Positions 19,601 through 28,243 of a DNA stretch of 64,000 bases are shown one piece after another. Position 1 is the stretch's first letter, and every line of letters begins with the position of its first letter. Source of the stretch: Pseudomonas kairouanensis (GTDB lineage: Bacteria; Pseudomonadota; Gammaproteobacteria; Pseudomonadales; Pseudomonadaceae); the NCBI RefSeq assembly GCF_004682055.1, contig NZ_QUZU01000008.1:62001-126000 (forward strand). Reading direction: 5' to 3'. The notes under the pieces were generated by a model. It had not been told where the DNA came from. It saw nothing but the letters and a program-made list of their open reading frames with translations, and did no database searches. Position numbers and translations under genes: made by a program.

Positions 19601-20369
19601 CGGCGCTGGGTTTGAAGCCATCGGCGGTGATGTGCAACTGCGCGGGGAGGTTATCCGCCAAGGGTTGCAGCTCGCCCGCGAGTTTGGCGGGCAGGTAACC
19701 GCTGCTGTCAGCGTCGAGTTTGAGGGTCTTGAGCAGGTCGCCTTCGACCTTGAGCGCGACCTTCCACGGCGCCCCGCCCGGCGCGTACGGCAGGCTCAGG
19801 TTACCGCTGGCGGTCAACGGCCAATCGCCGATGGGTTGCAGCAGGCCAGTCAGGTCCAGCACCAGGCCGTCCCGCTGCAAGTGCACCGAGTCGATCTGCA
19901 TACCGGCGGTGGTCCAGTGCGCCGCCAGTTGCAGGCCCTTGAGTTCTTCGCTGCCGTTATACAGCAGGCTACCGACGCGAACGTCGCCCAACTGAATGGC
20001 AATCGGCAGTTTCAACTCGGGCAGTTGGATCGGCCCGCTGCTCTGCTCGGTACTGGGCGCAAATTGCAGGCTGACTTGGTCCACATCCAACTGATTGATG
20101 CACAGGGTCATGCGCAACAGGCACGCGGGCGACCAGTCAAACGTCGATGTGGTGAGTTCGACACGGCTGCCATCCTGCTGCCATAGAAGGTGATCGGCGC
20201 TCCACTGCCCCCCTAAGTGGCCTTGGAAATTCTCCACCGTCAACCCCGGCACACGGCCCAACGCCCAGCGGCTGCCCGCCTGGGTGCCGAGCACCGTCCA
20301 TAGAGCCAGCAACACCAGGGCGAGGACAGCCACCACGGCCAGCCCCGCTATTTTCACACCACGCATCAC
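16695..20369 (-). CDS. tamB: Translocation and assembly module subunit TamB
   Basis: A 1224-residue AsmA-like inner-membrane-anchored protein that spans the periplasm. There is one N-terminal helix (VKIAGLAVVAVLALVLLALW), a very long beta-strand repeat region, and the conserved C-terminal DUF490 domain containing RGELWLNDGRYRAYGQKLDVRRARLLFAG and SYLVLGRPLSTTGEDNNML. With TamA it assists outer-membrane protein assembly, and the family is also linked to phospholipid transport. Its ATG overlaps the tamA stop by 4 bases. Confidence 0.96.
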   Translation of the reverse strand: MMRGVKIAGLAVVAVLALVLLALWTVLGTQAGSRWALGRVPGLTVENFQGHLGGQWSADHLLWQQDGSRVELTTSTFDWSPACLLRMTLCINQLDVDQVSLQFAPSTEQSSGPIQLPELKLPIAIQLGDVRVGSLLYNGSEELKGLQLAAHWTTAGMQIDSVHLQRDGLVLDLTGLLQPIGDWPLTASGNLSLPYAPGGAPWKVALKVEGDLLKTLKLDADSSGYLPAKLAGELQPLADNLPAQLHITADGFKPSADLPDTLQLNQLDLSAKGDLKSGYQLLGKAVLPAEKGPVDLLLQGRVDAKGAQLAGLDLTAGDKQSLKLSAQLDWQQGFSADAKIDWLDFPWHRLYPLIDEPQVVLRTFNGEIAYKDGNYLGNLTADLDGPAGKFNVVTPFSGDLKQIFLPELKLTAGQGKAEGHLNLQFADGIAWDTALDLSALNPAYWVAELPGTLAGPLRSKGEFKNEQLKLNADLDLKGRLRGQTAVLAAKAEGAGEQWTLANLDIRLGDNRINGSGSLQQRLAGQIDIKLARLAQLWPQLRGQINGRLDVAGSLKAPQGKLDLKGQQLALADNRLQNLTLDATLDSAQRAKIDLKGSGIQAGETQVGTLTASAQGDIKSQKVQLDLAGPLVKLALALDGNLDKGNWRGRLASGDVQAGGQDWKLQAPAKIERLADGKLTFAAHCWVSGPASLCGEDQRLMPEPKLRYHLKQFPIDSLAAFLPKDFAWQGKLNADVQLDLPDSGPKGVVSVDASGGTLRVKDKTQWVDFPYDTLKLETTLNPKRIDTALNFRGGKLGELMVQAQINPLAKNKPITGTFNLAGLDLAVARPFVPMVETLSGKLNGNGRISGGLLEPQVNGNVNLVGGEVSGPELPISLEGLNVQALIAGESVQLNGAWRSGKAGQGSLKGQIDWGRALVVDLSLQGSQLPVTVEPYAVLEVAPDLKISLKDDKLAIAGKVRIPRGDITVRELPPSTVKVSDDTVIVGSQTEEGKPPMAMAMDIDVAVGEDQLNFSGFGLTAKVQGHVHIGDNLDTRGELWLNDGRYRAYGQKLDVRRARLLFAGPLDQPYLDIEAIRKTDDIIAGIRLSGSAEQPTTQIFSEPAMSQEQALSYLVLGRPLSTTGEDNNMLAQAALGLGLMGSAGVTSDLAKNLGIQDFELDTQGSGNNTAVVASGKITEKLSLRYGVGVFEPASTIALRYLLSKKVYLEVASGVASSLDIFYKRDF

Positions 20370-22093
20370 AGCTCAGGCCCCATGGAAAAGTGCAATCGAA
20401 CGCCGCCCGGATCTTCGAGGGCATGGGCCAGGTCGAGGCGGATCGGCCCCACCGGCGAAACCCAGCGCACACCGATGCCTACACCGGTTTTCAGGCTGGG
20501 CAGGTCCAGGCTGTTAAAGGAGTTGCCCTGGTCGACAAAGGTCGCGACCCGCCATTTGTCGGTGATGGAGTATTGATACTCGGCGCTCAACGCCACCATA
20601 TAGCGCCCGCCGATGCGGTCGCCCCGGTCGTTCTCGGGTGACAGGGTCTGGTACTCGTAGCCACGCACGCTCTGGTCGCCACCGGCAAAGAAGCGCAGCG
20701 ACGGTGGCACCGATTTGTAGCCGTTGGTGGCGCTGCCGCCCACTTGTGCGCGGGCGAGGAAACGGTGGTTGTCCCACAGGGTGGTCAGGCCTTTGACCAT
20801 GGCCGTGCCGTAAAGCAGGTTGGTGTCGGAACCTAGGCCCTCTTTGGCCACCTTGGAATCAAATTGCAGGCGATAGCCGTTGTGGGGGTCGATACGGTTG
20901 TCGCTGCGCAGGTATGAATAGCTGACGCCAGGCATCACCAGGTTACTGAGGCCCGAGTCGTTGCCCAGGCGATATTCTTCGCGCTGGTATTTGAGCGAGA
21001 TCACCCGGGTCCAGCCGCTGGGCAACTTGCTGTGCCATTCAGGGCCTAAGGTGAGCAATTTACTCACGGTGTCGGTGTTGGCGATTTCTTCATTCTGGTA
21101 GCCACCGGCAAAGCGCAGTTTGTCGGTGAGGGGCGGGTCCAACGGAATGTCGTACCACAGGCCGACGTTCTGGCGCGGCGCCGAGAGTTCGGCTTCCCAA
21201 CCGTAGCTATGGCCCTGGGGGTTGACCCAATGGCGGGTCCAGTTGGCCTTGCCGCGCGGCCCCACGTCAGTCGAGTAGCCCAGGCCGAGGCCCATGGTGC
21301 GCGGCTTGCGGGTTTCCAGTTGCACGGCCACCGGGATCACATCATCGGTCGAGGCAGCAGGTGTTGCGTCCACGCGCACGCCTTCAAAGAAGCCGCTGCC
21401 TTGCAGGTTTTGGTTAAGTTCGGCGATCAGTTCGGAGTCGTAGGGCGTGCCGCTTTTGAACGGCACCATGCGTTGCAGCAACTCGTCATCGAAGGGTGTG
21501 TCGCCCTTGAAGTTGACCTGGCCCAAGGTATAACGCGGGCCGCTGTCGTAGATCAGCTCGATATCGGCAACACCCGCCTGGGGATCTACCGAGAGTTTCT
21601 GGCGGGTGAAACGCCCGCTGAAAAAGCCGTAGCGTGATGCCTGGTTCTGGATCAGGCGCTTGGCGTCTTCGTAATGGCCGTGGTTGAGCACGGCGCCGGA
21701 TTTGAGGTCGTCGCTGACGGGCACGCGAAACGCCTTGAGGTTCGCGGCCTGGCCGTCGACCCGAATGGTCACGTTGCGCAAATGCACCGGCTCGCCGGGG
21801 TCGATGGTGAGGGTCAGGCGCGGGTTCTTGCCGCCCTTCACATCGCTTTCGATCTGTGGCTGATAAAAGCCCAAGGCCTGGGCGGCTTTGCGCGCCTGCT
21901 CCTCAGCGCCACGGCTGAACCGCAGCAAGGCCTCTTCATCACGATCGCCCACCCCGCCGATGTAGCCTTCGATGTTGGCTTTCAACGCGTCGTTTGAGGG
22001 TTTGATGCGCACGTCCAATTCGCTTTGCGCCAAGGCGCCGCAGCTTGTGAACAGCAGAATCAAGCCGCTGGTGTATCTTCCTGGAAACTTCAT
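20366..22093 (-). CDS. tamA: Autotransporter assembly complex protein TamA
   Basis: A 575-residue Omp85-family outer-membrane protein. The signal peptide ends near SCGALAQ (residue 23). Three POTRA domains fill about residues 25-260, followed by a 16-strand barrel with the family strings FFAGGDQSVRGYEYQTLSPE (RGY motif in the L6 loop) and VGIGVRWVSPVGPIRLDLAHAL. It works with TamB, encoded in the same overlapping pair. Confidence 0.96.
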   Translation of the reverse strand: MKFPGRYTSGLILLFTSCGALAQSELDVRIKPSNDALKANIEGYIGGVGDRDEEALLRFSRGAEEQARKAAQALGFYQPQIESDVKGGKNPRLTLTIDPGEPVHLRNVTIRVDGQAANLKAFRVPVSDDLKSGAVLNHGHYEDAKRLIQNQASRYGFFSGRFTRQKLSVDPQAGVADIELIYDSGPRYTLGQVNFKGDTPFDDELLQRMVPFKSGTPYDSELIAELNQNLQGSGFFEGVRVDATPAASTDDVIPVAVQLETRKPRTMGLGLGYSTDVGPRGKANWTRHWVNPQGHSYGWEAELSAPRQNVGLWYDIPLDPPLTDKLRFAGGYQNEEIANTDTVSKLLTLGPEWHSKLPSGWTRVISLKYQREEYRLGNDSGLSNLVMPGVSYSYLRSDNRIDPHNGYRLQFDSKVAKEGLGSDTNLLYGTAMVKGLTTLWDNHRFLARAQVGGSATNGYKSVPPSLRFFAGGDQSVRGYEYQTLSPENDRGDRIGGRYMVALSAEYQYSITDKWRVATFVDQGNSFNSLDLPSLKTGVGIGVRWVSPVGPIRLDLAHALEDPGGVRLHFSMGPEL

Positions 22094-22157
22094 AGGCGCG
22101 GATGCTACACGAGCTTGGGAGGTTGTTAGAACTCAGATGCATCTGAAAAATGTTGCC

Positions 22158-22799
22158 CTAAGCCGTTGCAGCCTGCACTACTTGAGGATTGGGGTGAAAA
22201 AAAACATGTTCCAGGATAGGTCCTACGGCAACCTCGCCGATTTCCTCATAGCCCTGGCGTTTGTAGAACTCCAGGTAGCGAGAATTCCCCGTGTCGAGTA
22301 CCACACCGGACGAATGCGGGTCTTCGGCGCACCAATTGTGCACCGCTTCCAATAACTGCTCGCCGTAGTGCTTGCCCTGGAACTGCGGGTGAATGCCCAA
22401 CAATGGCAGCACATGCACCGACTCGCTGGGCAGGCACGCCAGCACCGCGTGATGGTAGTCCAGGTAGCGCCGGGTACCGCGCACGCCGGTGCTCAGCCAC
22501 ATGCGTAATTGCCAGGCCCAGCTCTCGGTAATCCCCAGGCGCCGTTGCGGTGGAGCGATCAGGGCGATGCCGATCAGGCGGTCATTGACGAACAGGCCGA
22601 TGGCGGGAAGTTTCTGAAAGAAATGCTGCTTGACCAACTCACGTACCGTGGCGCGTACCCGCTGTTCGTAGCCTGGGCGCTCAGCCTCGAAGATGTAGGC
22701 GAAGGTCGGTTCGTGCCGATACGCCTGATACAACAGTGAGCGGGCCTCGCGGGAATAACCGCTGTTGAGCAAGCGAATATCTGCAGTTGTGTCCGGCAT
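22158..22799 (-). CDS. GNAT-family N-acetyltransferase
   Basis: A 213-residue cytoplasmic acetyltransferase. The acetyl-CoA loop lies in VLPLLGIHPQFQGKHYGEQLLEAV (V/I-H-P-x-x-Q/R-G-K-x-x-G form), followed by VVLDTGNSRYLEFYKRQGYEEIGE (motif B). The acceptor substrate is unknown. It lies on the same strand as tamAB with a 64-base gap before tamA; co-transcription is possible but not shown. Confidence 0.85.
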   Translation of the reverse strand: MPDTTADIRLLNSGYSREARSLLYQAYRHEPTFAYIFEAERPGYEQRVRATVRELVKQHFFQKLPAIGLFVNDRLIGIALIAPPQRRLGITESWAWQLRMWLSTGVRGTRRYLDYHHAVLACLPSESVHVLPLLGIHPQFQGKHYGEQLLEAVHNWCAEDPHSSGVVLDTGNSRYLEFYKRQGYEEIGEVAVGPILEHVFFHPNPQVVQAATA

Positions 22800-22968
22800 A
22801 CCATCAATCTCCCTGGGCGCGGCTCAAAAGGCCACGTTCTTATGGGTACGAACCTACACAGCACGAGTCGTTCCCAGACATTAGCAGTGCAACTGCCCTA
22901 CCGCCACGCTGGCCCCCGTCCGACTTGTCGGCTAGCATCGCCCTTTTGCCAGGACCGGACTGCCGACC

Positions 22969-23781
22969 ATGAAAATCGTCTCCTTCAATATCAACGGGCT
23001 GCGCGCCCGCCCTCATCAGCTGGCGGCACTGATCGAGAAGCACCAACCAGACGTGATCGGCCTGCAAGAAACCAAGGTCCACGATGACCAGTTCCCGCTC
23101 GCCGAAGTACAGGCCCTGGGCTATCACGTTTACTACCATGGGCAAAAAGGCCACTACGGCGTCGCGCTGCTGTCGCGCCAGCCGGCGCTGAGCCTGCACA
23201 AAGGTTTTGCCAGCGACGAAGAAGACGCACAGCGCCGGTTTATCTGGGGCACCTTCGCCGATGAAAACGGCCACCCGATCACCATCATGAACGGCTATTT
23301 CCCCCAGGGCGAAAGCCGCGACCACCCCACCAAGTTCCCGGCCAAGCAGCGCTTCTATGAAGACCTGCAACAGTTGCTGGAAAGCCAGTTCAGCAATGAG
23401 CAGGCGCTGGTGGTGATGGGCGACATCAACATCTCCCCGGAAGATATCGACATCGGCATCGGCGCCGACAACGCCAAGCGCTGGCTCAAGACCGGCAAGT
23501 GCAGCTTCCTGCCGGAAGAGCGCGAGTGGATGGCCCGCTTGAAAAACTGGGGCCTGGTGGACAGTTTCCGCCACCTCAACCCTACCGTGGCCGACCGCTT
23601 CAGCTGGTTCGACTACCGCAGCCGTGGGTTTGAGGATGAGCCCAAGCGCGGGCTGCGCATTGATGTGATTTTGGCCTCCAATGGCCTGCTGCCTCGGGTC
23701 AAGGATGCGGGGGTGGATTACGAGTTGCGTGGCTTGGAGAAACCTTCGGACCATGCGCCGATTTGGCTTGAGCTGAGCTGA
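22969..23781 (+). CDS. xthA: Exodeoxyribonuclease III
   Basis: A 270-residue metal-dependent AP endonuclease/3'-exonuclease of base-excision repair. Catalytic strings are [28 protein letters not shown] (metal-binding Glu), [16 protein letters not shown], and RIDVILAS...[10 protein letters not shown] (final Asp-His). Length is normal. The ATG follows AGGACCGGACTGCCGACC. It is divergent from the GNAT gene. Confidence 0.97.
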   Translation: MKIVSFNINGLRARPHQLAALIEKHQPDVIGLQETKVHDDQFPLAEVQALGYHVYYHGQKGHYGVALLSRQPALSLHKGFASDEEDAQRRFIWGTFADENGHPITIMNGYFPQGESRDHPTKFPAKQRFYEDLQQLLESQFSNEQALVVMGDINISPEDIDIGIGADNAKRWLKTGKCSFLPEEREWMARLKNWGLVDSFRHLNPTVADRFSWFDYRSRGFEDEPKRGLRIDVILASNGLLPRVKDAGVDYELRGLEKPSDHAPIWLELS

Positions 23782-23819
23782 TTTCAAGCTGAGCGCATTC
23801 CTATTGTGGGAACAGGCTT

Positions 23820-23912
23820 GTGTGGGAGCGGGCTTGCTCGCGAAAGCAGGGTGTCAGTCAACGCATTCGAGTCTGACCCACCGCTTTCGCGAGCAAGCCC
23901 GCTCCCACATTT
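23820..23912. repeat. REPIN (GAGCGGG type)
   Basis: Arms TGTGGGAGCGGGCTTGCTCG with CGAAAGC and the reverse complement, after the xthA stop. A truncated arm-like TTGTGGGAACAGGCTTG precedes it at 23804, probably a decayed REP. Confidence 0.9.
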
Positions 23913-23995
23913 TGCCCTCTAGGGTGCCAGTCATATTTGTGAAACCTGTCTGACTTATTCTCGCGGCACTCCCTTTGGCTTGAGAAGGTGCCGGC

Positions 23996-25327
23996 ATGAG
24001 GCTGCGCGTTCTGTTCCTGCTGGTCCTGCTTCCCCTGTTCGCAGTTGCTGCCCCCCTTCCCGTTCCTGACCAAGGTCCCGCGTTGCGCATCCAGGGCTCC
24101 AACACCATTGGCGCGGCGCTAGGACCGGCATTGGTCAAGGGGTTGATGGAGCAGCAGGGCTTGCAGGCGGTGCTCAGTGAACCCGCCGAAGGTGCCATTG
24201 AACAGCGCATCATCGGCAAGACGCGTCAGGGCAGAACGGTGATCATCGAAGTCGCTGCCCACGGGTCCAGTACCGGGTTCAGTGCGCTGAAAAAATCCAG
24301 CGCCGACCTGGCGGCGTCATCCCGGCCGATCAAGGACAGTGAACTGGTGGAGCTCGAACCCCTGGGCGATCTGAAAAGCCCGGAGGCCGAACAAGTGATC
24401 GCCATCGACGGACTGGCCATCATCCTCAACCCGCAAAACCCGCTGAATACCCTGAACACCGAACAACTGGCGCAGATCTTCAATGGCGAAATCAGCACTT
24501 GGGAAGCGTTGGGGGGCGTGGGTGGGGCTATTCATTTATATGCGCGCGATGATCAGTCCGGCACCTACGACACCTTCAAGGAACTGGTCCTGCGCCTGCG
24601 CGGCAAACCGTTGGCCGTGACGGCGCAGCGTTTTGAGTCCAGCGAACAGTTGTCTGACGCCGTCAGCCGAGACCGGCAGGGCATCGGTTTTATCGGCCTG
24701 CCTTATGTGCGCCAGGCCAAGGCTGTGGCGATTGTCGACGGCGACTCACAACCGATGTTGCCGCTAAACAGCCTGATCGCCACCGAAGATTACCCGCTGT
24801 CGCGTCGGCTGTTTTTCTACCTGCCGCCCTCTAGCCACAACCCCTGGGCCAAGGCGCTGGTGGACTTTACCCAGAGCAGCAAGGGCCAGGCGATTGTCGC
24901 GGCCAGCGGGTTTATTGCGCAGCAGGTCCAAGCGATGACCGTGGAGCCGCGCTCATCGATGCCCGAGGACTACCAAGCCATCGCGCGCCAAGCCCAGCGC
25001 TTGACCGTGAACTTTCGTTTCGAAGAAGGCAGCGCCAGCCTCGACAACAAGGCGCGCCAGGATTTGCAGCGGGTGGTGGCGTATCTCAAAGCCCACGGCA
25101 AGCTCGACAAGCAGGTGACGCTGGTGGGGTTTGGCGATGCCAAGAATAATCCGCAGCGGGCGGCACTGCTGTCGAAGTTGCGGGGCATGGCGGTGCGCCG
25201 GGAGTTGGTGAAAAGCGGCGTGGTGCTGAGGGATATCCGCGGGTTTGGTGCGCAGATGCCGGTGGCGGCGAATACGGCGGATGAGGGGCGGATCAAGAAT
25301 CGGCGGGTGGAGGTTTGGGTGTACTGA
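23996..25327 (+). CDS. PstS-like phosphate-binding domain fused to OmpA-like domain
   Basis: A 443-residue secreted protein. The signal peptide (residues 1-18, ending AVAA) is followed by a PstS-type solute-binding domain with LRIQGSNTIGAALGPALV, AAHGSSTGFSALKKSSADLAASSRPIKD and YARDDQSGTYDTFKELV. From about residue 335 there is an OmpA-C/MotB-like peptidoglycan-binding domain (VNFRFEEGSASLDNKARQDLQRV...GFGDAKNNP...RIKNRRVEVWVY). It probably holds a phosphate (or oxyanion) sensor or scavenger at the cell wall. No ABC transporter genes are next to it. Confidence 0.85.
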   Translation: MRLRVLFLLVLLPLFAVAAPLPVPDQGPALRIQGSNTIGAALGPALVKGLMEQQGLQAVLSEPAEGAIEQRIIGKTRQGRTVIIEVAAHGSSTGFSALKKSSADLAASSRPIKDSELVELEPLGDLKSPEAEQVIAIDGLAIILNPQNPLNTLNTEQLAQIFNGEISTWEALGGVGGAIHLYARDDQSGTYDTFKELVLRLRGKPLAVTAQRFESSEQLSDAVSRDRQGIGFIGLPYVRQAKAVAIVDGDSQPMLPLNSLIATEDYPLSRRLFFYLPPSSHNPWAKALVDFTQSSKGQAIVAASGFIAQQVQAMTVEPRSSMPEDYQAIARQAQRLTVNFRFEEGSASLDNKARQDLQRVVAYLKAHGKLDKQVTLVGFGDAKNNPQRAALLSKLRGMAVRRELVKSGVVLRDIRGFGAQMPVAANTADEGRIKNRRVEVWVY

Positions 25328-25360
25328 GCCCTGGGTTTTTTGGTGTTGCTACTGGCCTCA

Positions 25361-25450
25361 TCGGGGGCAAGCCCCCTCCCACATTCGACCGCATTCCTAC
25401 TGAAGAAACGTGGTCAAGTGTGGGAGCGGGCTTGCTCGCGAATGCAGGCA
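25361..25450. repeat. Two unpaired REP arms (one of each subtype)
   Basis: A GGGGGCAAGCCCCCTCCCACATT arm (25363-25385; GAGGGGG subtype, inverted) and a GTGTGGGAGCGGGCTTGCTC arm (from 25418; GAGCGGG subtype) lie 32 bases apart between convergent genes. They do not pair fully with each other and look like relics of two different REPINs. Confidence 0.75.
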
Positions 25451-25462
25451 ACTCGGTCTTAA

Positions 25463-26692
25463 TTATTGCCCGCTACGCAGCAACTCCCGAGGCACATACT
25501 TACCAAGCTCAAACTTGCCAATCGCCGCCCGGTGCACTTCATCCGGGCCGTCGGCCAGGCGCAGGGTGCGTTGCATGGCGTACATGTAGGCCAACGGGAA
25601 GTCATTGGAAACCCCGGCGCCACCGTGGATCTGGATCGCACGGTCGATCACCTTCAACGCCACATTAGGCGCTACTACCTTGATCTGGGCGATTTCGCTT
25701 TTCGCAACCTTATTGCCTGCGGTGTCCATCATGTAGGCCGCTTTCAGGGTCAGCAGGCGCGCCATGTCGATTTCCATGCGCGAGTCGGCGATCTTGTCGA
25801 TATTGCCGCCCAAGCGGGCCAACGGTTTACCGAACGCGGTACGGCTGACGGCGCGTTTGCACATCAATTCCAGCGCGCGCTCGGCCATGCCGATGGAGCG
25901 CATGCAGTGGTGGATGCGGCCTGGGCCAAGGCGACCTTGGGCGATTTCAAAGCCACGGCCTTCACCGAGCAGAACGTTTTCGTACGGCACGCGCACATTG
26001 TCAAACAGCACTTCGGCGTGGCCGTGGGGCGCGTCGTCGTAGCCGAATACCGGCAGTGGTCGCACGATTTTTACACCGGGGGTGTCCACCGGCACCAGGA
26101 TCATCGAGTGCTGCTGGTGACGCGGCGCGTCCGGGTTGCTCAAGCCCATGAAGATCAGGATCTTGCAGCGCGGGTCGCACGCGCCGGAGGTCCACCATTT
26201 TTTGCCGTTGATTACCCACTCGTCACCCTGGCGCTCGGCGCGGGCGGCCATGTTGGTGGCATCCGAGGAGGCCACGTCCGGTTCGGTCATGGCAAACGCC
26301 GAGCGGATCTCGCCGCGCAGCAGCGGTTGCAGCCAGCGCTCTTTTTGCTCTTCGTTGGCGTAGCGCACCAGCACTTCCATGTTGCCGGTGTCGGGGGCGG
26401 AGCAGTTGAACGGCTCCGGGCCCAGCAGGGAGCGGCCCATGATTTCGGCCAAGGGCGCGTATTCAAGGTTGGTGAGGCCGGCCCCCAGTTCGGATTCGGG
26501 CAGGAACAGGTTCCACAACCCTTCAGCCTTAGCCTTGGCTTTGAGCTCTTCCATGATGGCGGTGGGCTGCCAGCGGTCGCCTTCGTTGACCTGGCGTTCG
26601 AACACCGGCTCGGCCGGGTAGACGTAAGTGTCCATAAACGCGGTGACGCGTTCACGCAGTTCCTGAACCTTGGGCGAATAGGCGAAATCCAT
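25463..26692 (-). CDS. Acyl-CoA dehydrogenase family protein
   Basis: A 409-residue FAD-dependent acyl-CoA dehydrogenase. FAD/substrate strings include [41 protein letters not shown], and C-terminal [39 protein letters not shown]. It is close in form to the longer-chain/FadE-like ACADs found beside LysR genes in Pseudomonas. A catalytic Glu cannot be pinpointed with certainty. It is divergent from the LysR gene at 26845, its likely regulator. Confidence 0.9.
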   Translation of the reverse strand: MDFAYSPKVQELRERVTAFMDTYVYPAEPVFERQVNEGDRWQPTAIMEELKAKAKAEGLWNLFLPESELGAGLTNLEYAPLAEIMGRSLLGPEPFNCSAPDTGNMEVLVRYANEEQKERWLQPLLRGEIRSAFAMTEPDVASSDATNMAARAERQGDEWVINGKKWWTSGACDPRCKILIFMGLSNPDAPRHQQHSMILVPVDTPGVKIVRPLPVFGYDDAPHGHAEVLFDNVRVPYENVLLGEGRGFEIAQGRLGPGRIHHCMRSIGMAERALELMCKRAVSRTAFGKPLARLGGNIDKIADSRMEIDMARLLTLKAAYMMDTAGNKVAKSEIAQIKVVAPNVALKVIDRAIQIHGGAGVSNDFPLAYMYAMQRTLRLADGPDEVHRAAIGKFELGKYVPRELLRSGQ

Positions 26693-26795
26693 GAGCAGCT
26701 CCCTTCTCTGAGAGGTTGTTTAGGTCATGCAATCGATGCTAGAACAGCGTTGATAATTTACCTAGCCTATTCTCGGCGTGTATTAACATTCATCA

Positions 26796-26810
26796 CCGAT
26801 ATATGATCGG
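26796..26810. promoter_or_regulatory. Possible LysR operator
   Basis: CCGAT-N5-ATCGG inverted repeat between the divergent acyl-CoA dehydrogenase and LysR genes, 35 bases before the LysR start. The assignment rests only on symmetry and position. Confidence 0.3.
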
Positions 26811-26844
26811 GCTATCGCCACCTAACAATAAGAGCGCATCGCAC

Positions 26845-27780
26845 ATGAATCTGAGCAAGGTCGACCTCAACCTGTTTATCGTCTTTGACGCGATCTACAC
26901 CGAAGCCAACCTGACCCGCGCCGGGCAGATCGTGGGCATTACTCAGCCGGCCGTGTCCAACGCCCTGGCGCGTCTTCGGGAAACCTTCAACGACCCGCTG
27001 TTTGTGCGCACCGCCCAAGGCATGGTGCCCACGCCCATGGCCCAGAACATCATCGGCCCGGTGCGCAATGCGCTGTCGCTGCTGCGGGTGTCGGTGCAGG
27101 AAAGCCGCATCTTCAACCCGCAACAGGCGGCCAAGACCTATCGCATCAGCATGACCGACCTTACCGAGGCGGTGATTCTGCCATTGCTGTTCCAGCGCCT
27201 GCGCCGCCTGGCGCCCACGGTGGTGATCGAAAGTTTCCTGTCCAAACGCCGCGAAACCACCAAGGAACTCGCCGCCGGACGCCTGGATTTTGCCGTGGAC
27301 GCGCCGCTCAACACCGACCCCCAGGTGCGTCACGTCAAGCTGATGGAGGACCGCTACGTGTGCGCCATGCGCAAGGGCCATCCGCTGGCGGCCAAGGACA
27401 AGCTGAGCCTGGATGATTACCTGGGGCTGACCCACATTCATATCTCCAGCCGCCGCAATGGCCTGGGGCATGTGGACCTGGCGCTAGGCAAGATGGGGCT
27501 GCAACGCAAGATCGCGCTGCGTTCCCAGCATTACCTGATGGCCTCGCAAGTGCTGCAGCAGACCGACATGGTGATGACCGTGCCCGAACGCTTCGCCCGT
27601 CGCCATGAGCTGCACTGGTTCAACCTGCCGGTCAACGACGTACCGCCGGTGGAAACTCACCTGTATTGGCACGAAAGCACCGACCAGGACCCGGCGAACC
27701 GCTGGATGCGTGAGCAGATGATTGAGTTGTGCCAGCAGGTGACGGCCCATGAGAAGAAGCTGGATGGCAAGCAGGCTTGA
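26845..27780 (+). CDS. LysR-family transcriptional regulator
   Basis: A 311-residue regulator of the NodD/PcpR-like branch. The N-terminal helix-turn-helix is KVDLNLFIVFDAIYTEANLTRAGQIVGITQPAVSNALARLRETFNDPLFVR, and the effector domain follows. The start at 26845 gives the canonical MNLSKVDLNL N-terminus; an ATG 42 bases upstream has no better support. It is divergent from the acyl-CoA dehydrogenase, suggesting control of that gene. Its stop codon is embedded in the LiuR-type palindrome at 27777. Confidence 0.92.
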   Translation: MNLSKVDLNLFIVFDAIYTEANLTRAGQIVGITQPAVSNALARLRETFNDPLFVRTAQGMVPTPMAQNIIGPVRNALSLLRVSVQESRIFNPQQAAKTYRISMTDLTEAVILPLLFQRLRRLAPTVVIESFLSKRRETTKELAAGRLDFAVDAPLNTDPQVRHVKLMEDRYVCAMRKGHPLAAKDKLSLDDYLGLTHIHISSRRNGLGHVDLALGKMGLQRKIALRSQHYLMASQVLQQTDMVMTVPERFARRHELHWFNLPVNDVPPVETHLYWHESTDQDPANRWMREQMIELCQQVTAHEKKLDGKQA

Positions 27781-27792
27781 CGTTAACGTCAA
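27777..27792. promoter_or_regulatory. LiuR-type operator upstream of liuR
   Basis: TTGACGTTAACGTCAA is a perfect 16-bp palindrome, 42 bases before the liuR start and overlapping the preceding stop codon. It shares the ACGTnnACGT core with sites at 31427 and 31471. From memory it fits the published LiuR motif of proteobacteria. Confidence 0.8.
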
Positions 27793-27834
27793 CCTGGCTT
27801 TAGCTTAGCGCCAAGACTTTCTTGAGCGCCGTCC

Positions 27835-28227
27835 ATGAGCACCACCTACAGCATCTCCGACCTCGCCCGCGAGCTCGACATCACCACACGCGCCATTCGC
27901 TTCTACGAGGAACAAGGCCTGCTGGCCCCGGAACGCCGGGGCCAGGAGCGCATTTACTCGGCGCGGGACAAGGTCAGCCTCAAGCTGATCCTGCGGGGCA
28001 AGCGCATCGGTTTTTCCCTGGCCGAATGCCGCGAACTCATCGAACTCTACGACCCCACCAGCGGCAACCACGTCCAGCTCAACAGCATGCTTGCCAAGAT
28101 CACCGAGCGCCGTGCGCAGCTGGAACAACAACTGCTGGATATCGAACAAATGAAGCTGGAACTGGACACCGCCGAAGAGCGCTGCACCCAGGCCCTGGCC
28201 CTCACCCTGCGCCAAGCCGGCCATTGA
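27835..28227 (+). CDS. liuR: MerR-family regulator of leucine/isovalerate catabolism
   Basis: A 130-residue MerR protein. The helix-turn-helix and wing are YSISDLARELDITTRAIRFYEEQGLLAPERRGQERIYSARDK, followed by a dimerising coiled coil (ITERRAQLEQQLLDIEQMKLELDTAEER). There are no Cys metal ligands, as expected for a LiuR that senses an organic intermediate. It stands directly before liuE, with palindromes of one type before liuR, the acyl-CoA synthetase and liuA. Confidence 0.92.
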   Translation: MSTTYSISDLARELDITTRAIRFYEEQGLLAPERRGQERIYSARDKVSLKLILRGKRIGFSLAECRELIELYDPTSGNHVQLNSMLAKITERRAQLEQQLLDIEQMKLELDTAEERCTQALALTLRQAGH

Positions 28228-28243
28228 CCAGAAGGTAACTGCC

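Noticed and set aside
27793-27834. MerR-style promoter with 19-bp spacer for liuR
   Set aside because: TTGACG within the palindrome gives only a poor -10 (AGCTTA); I could not define the promoter.
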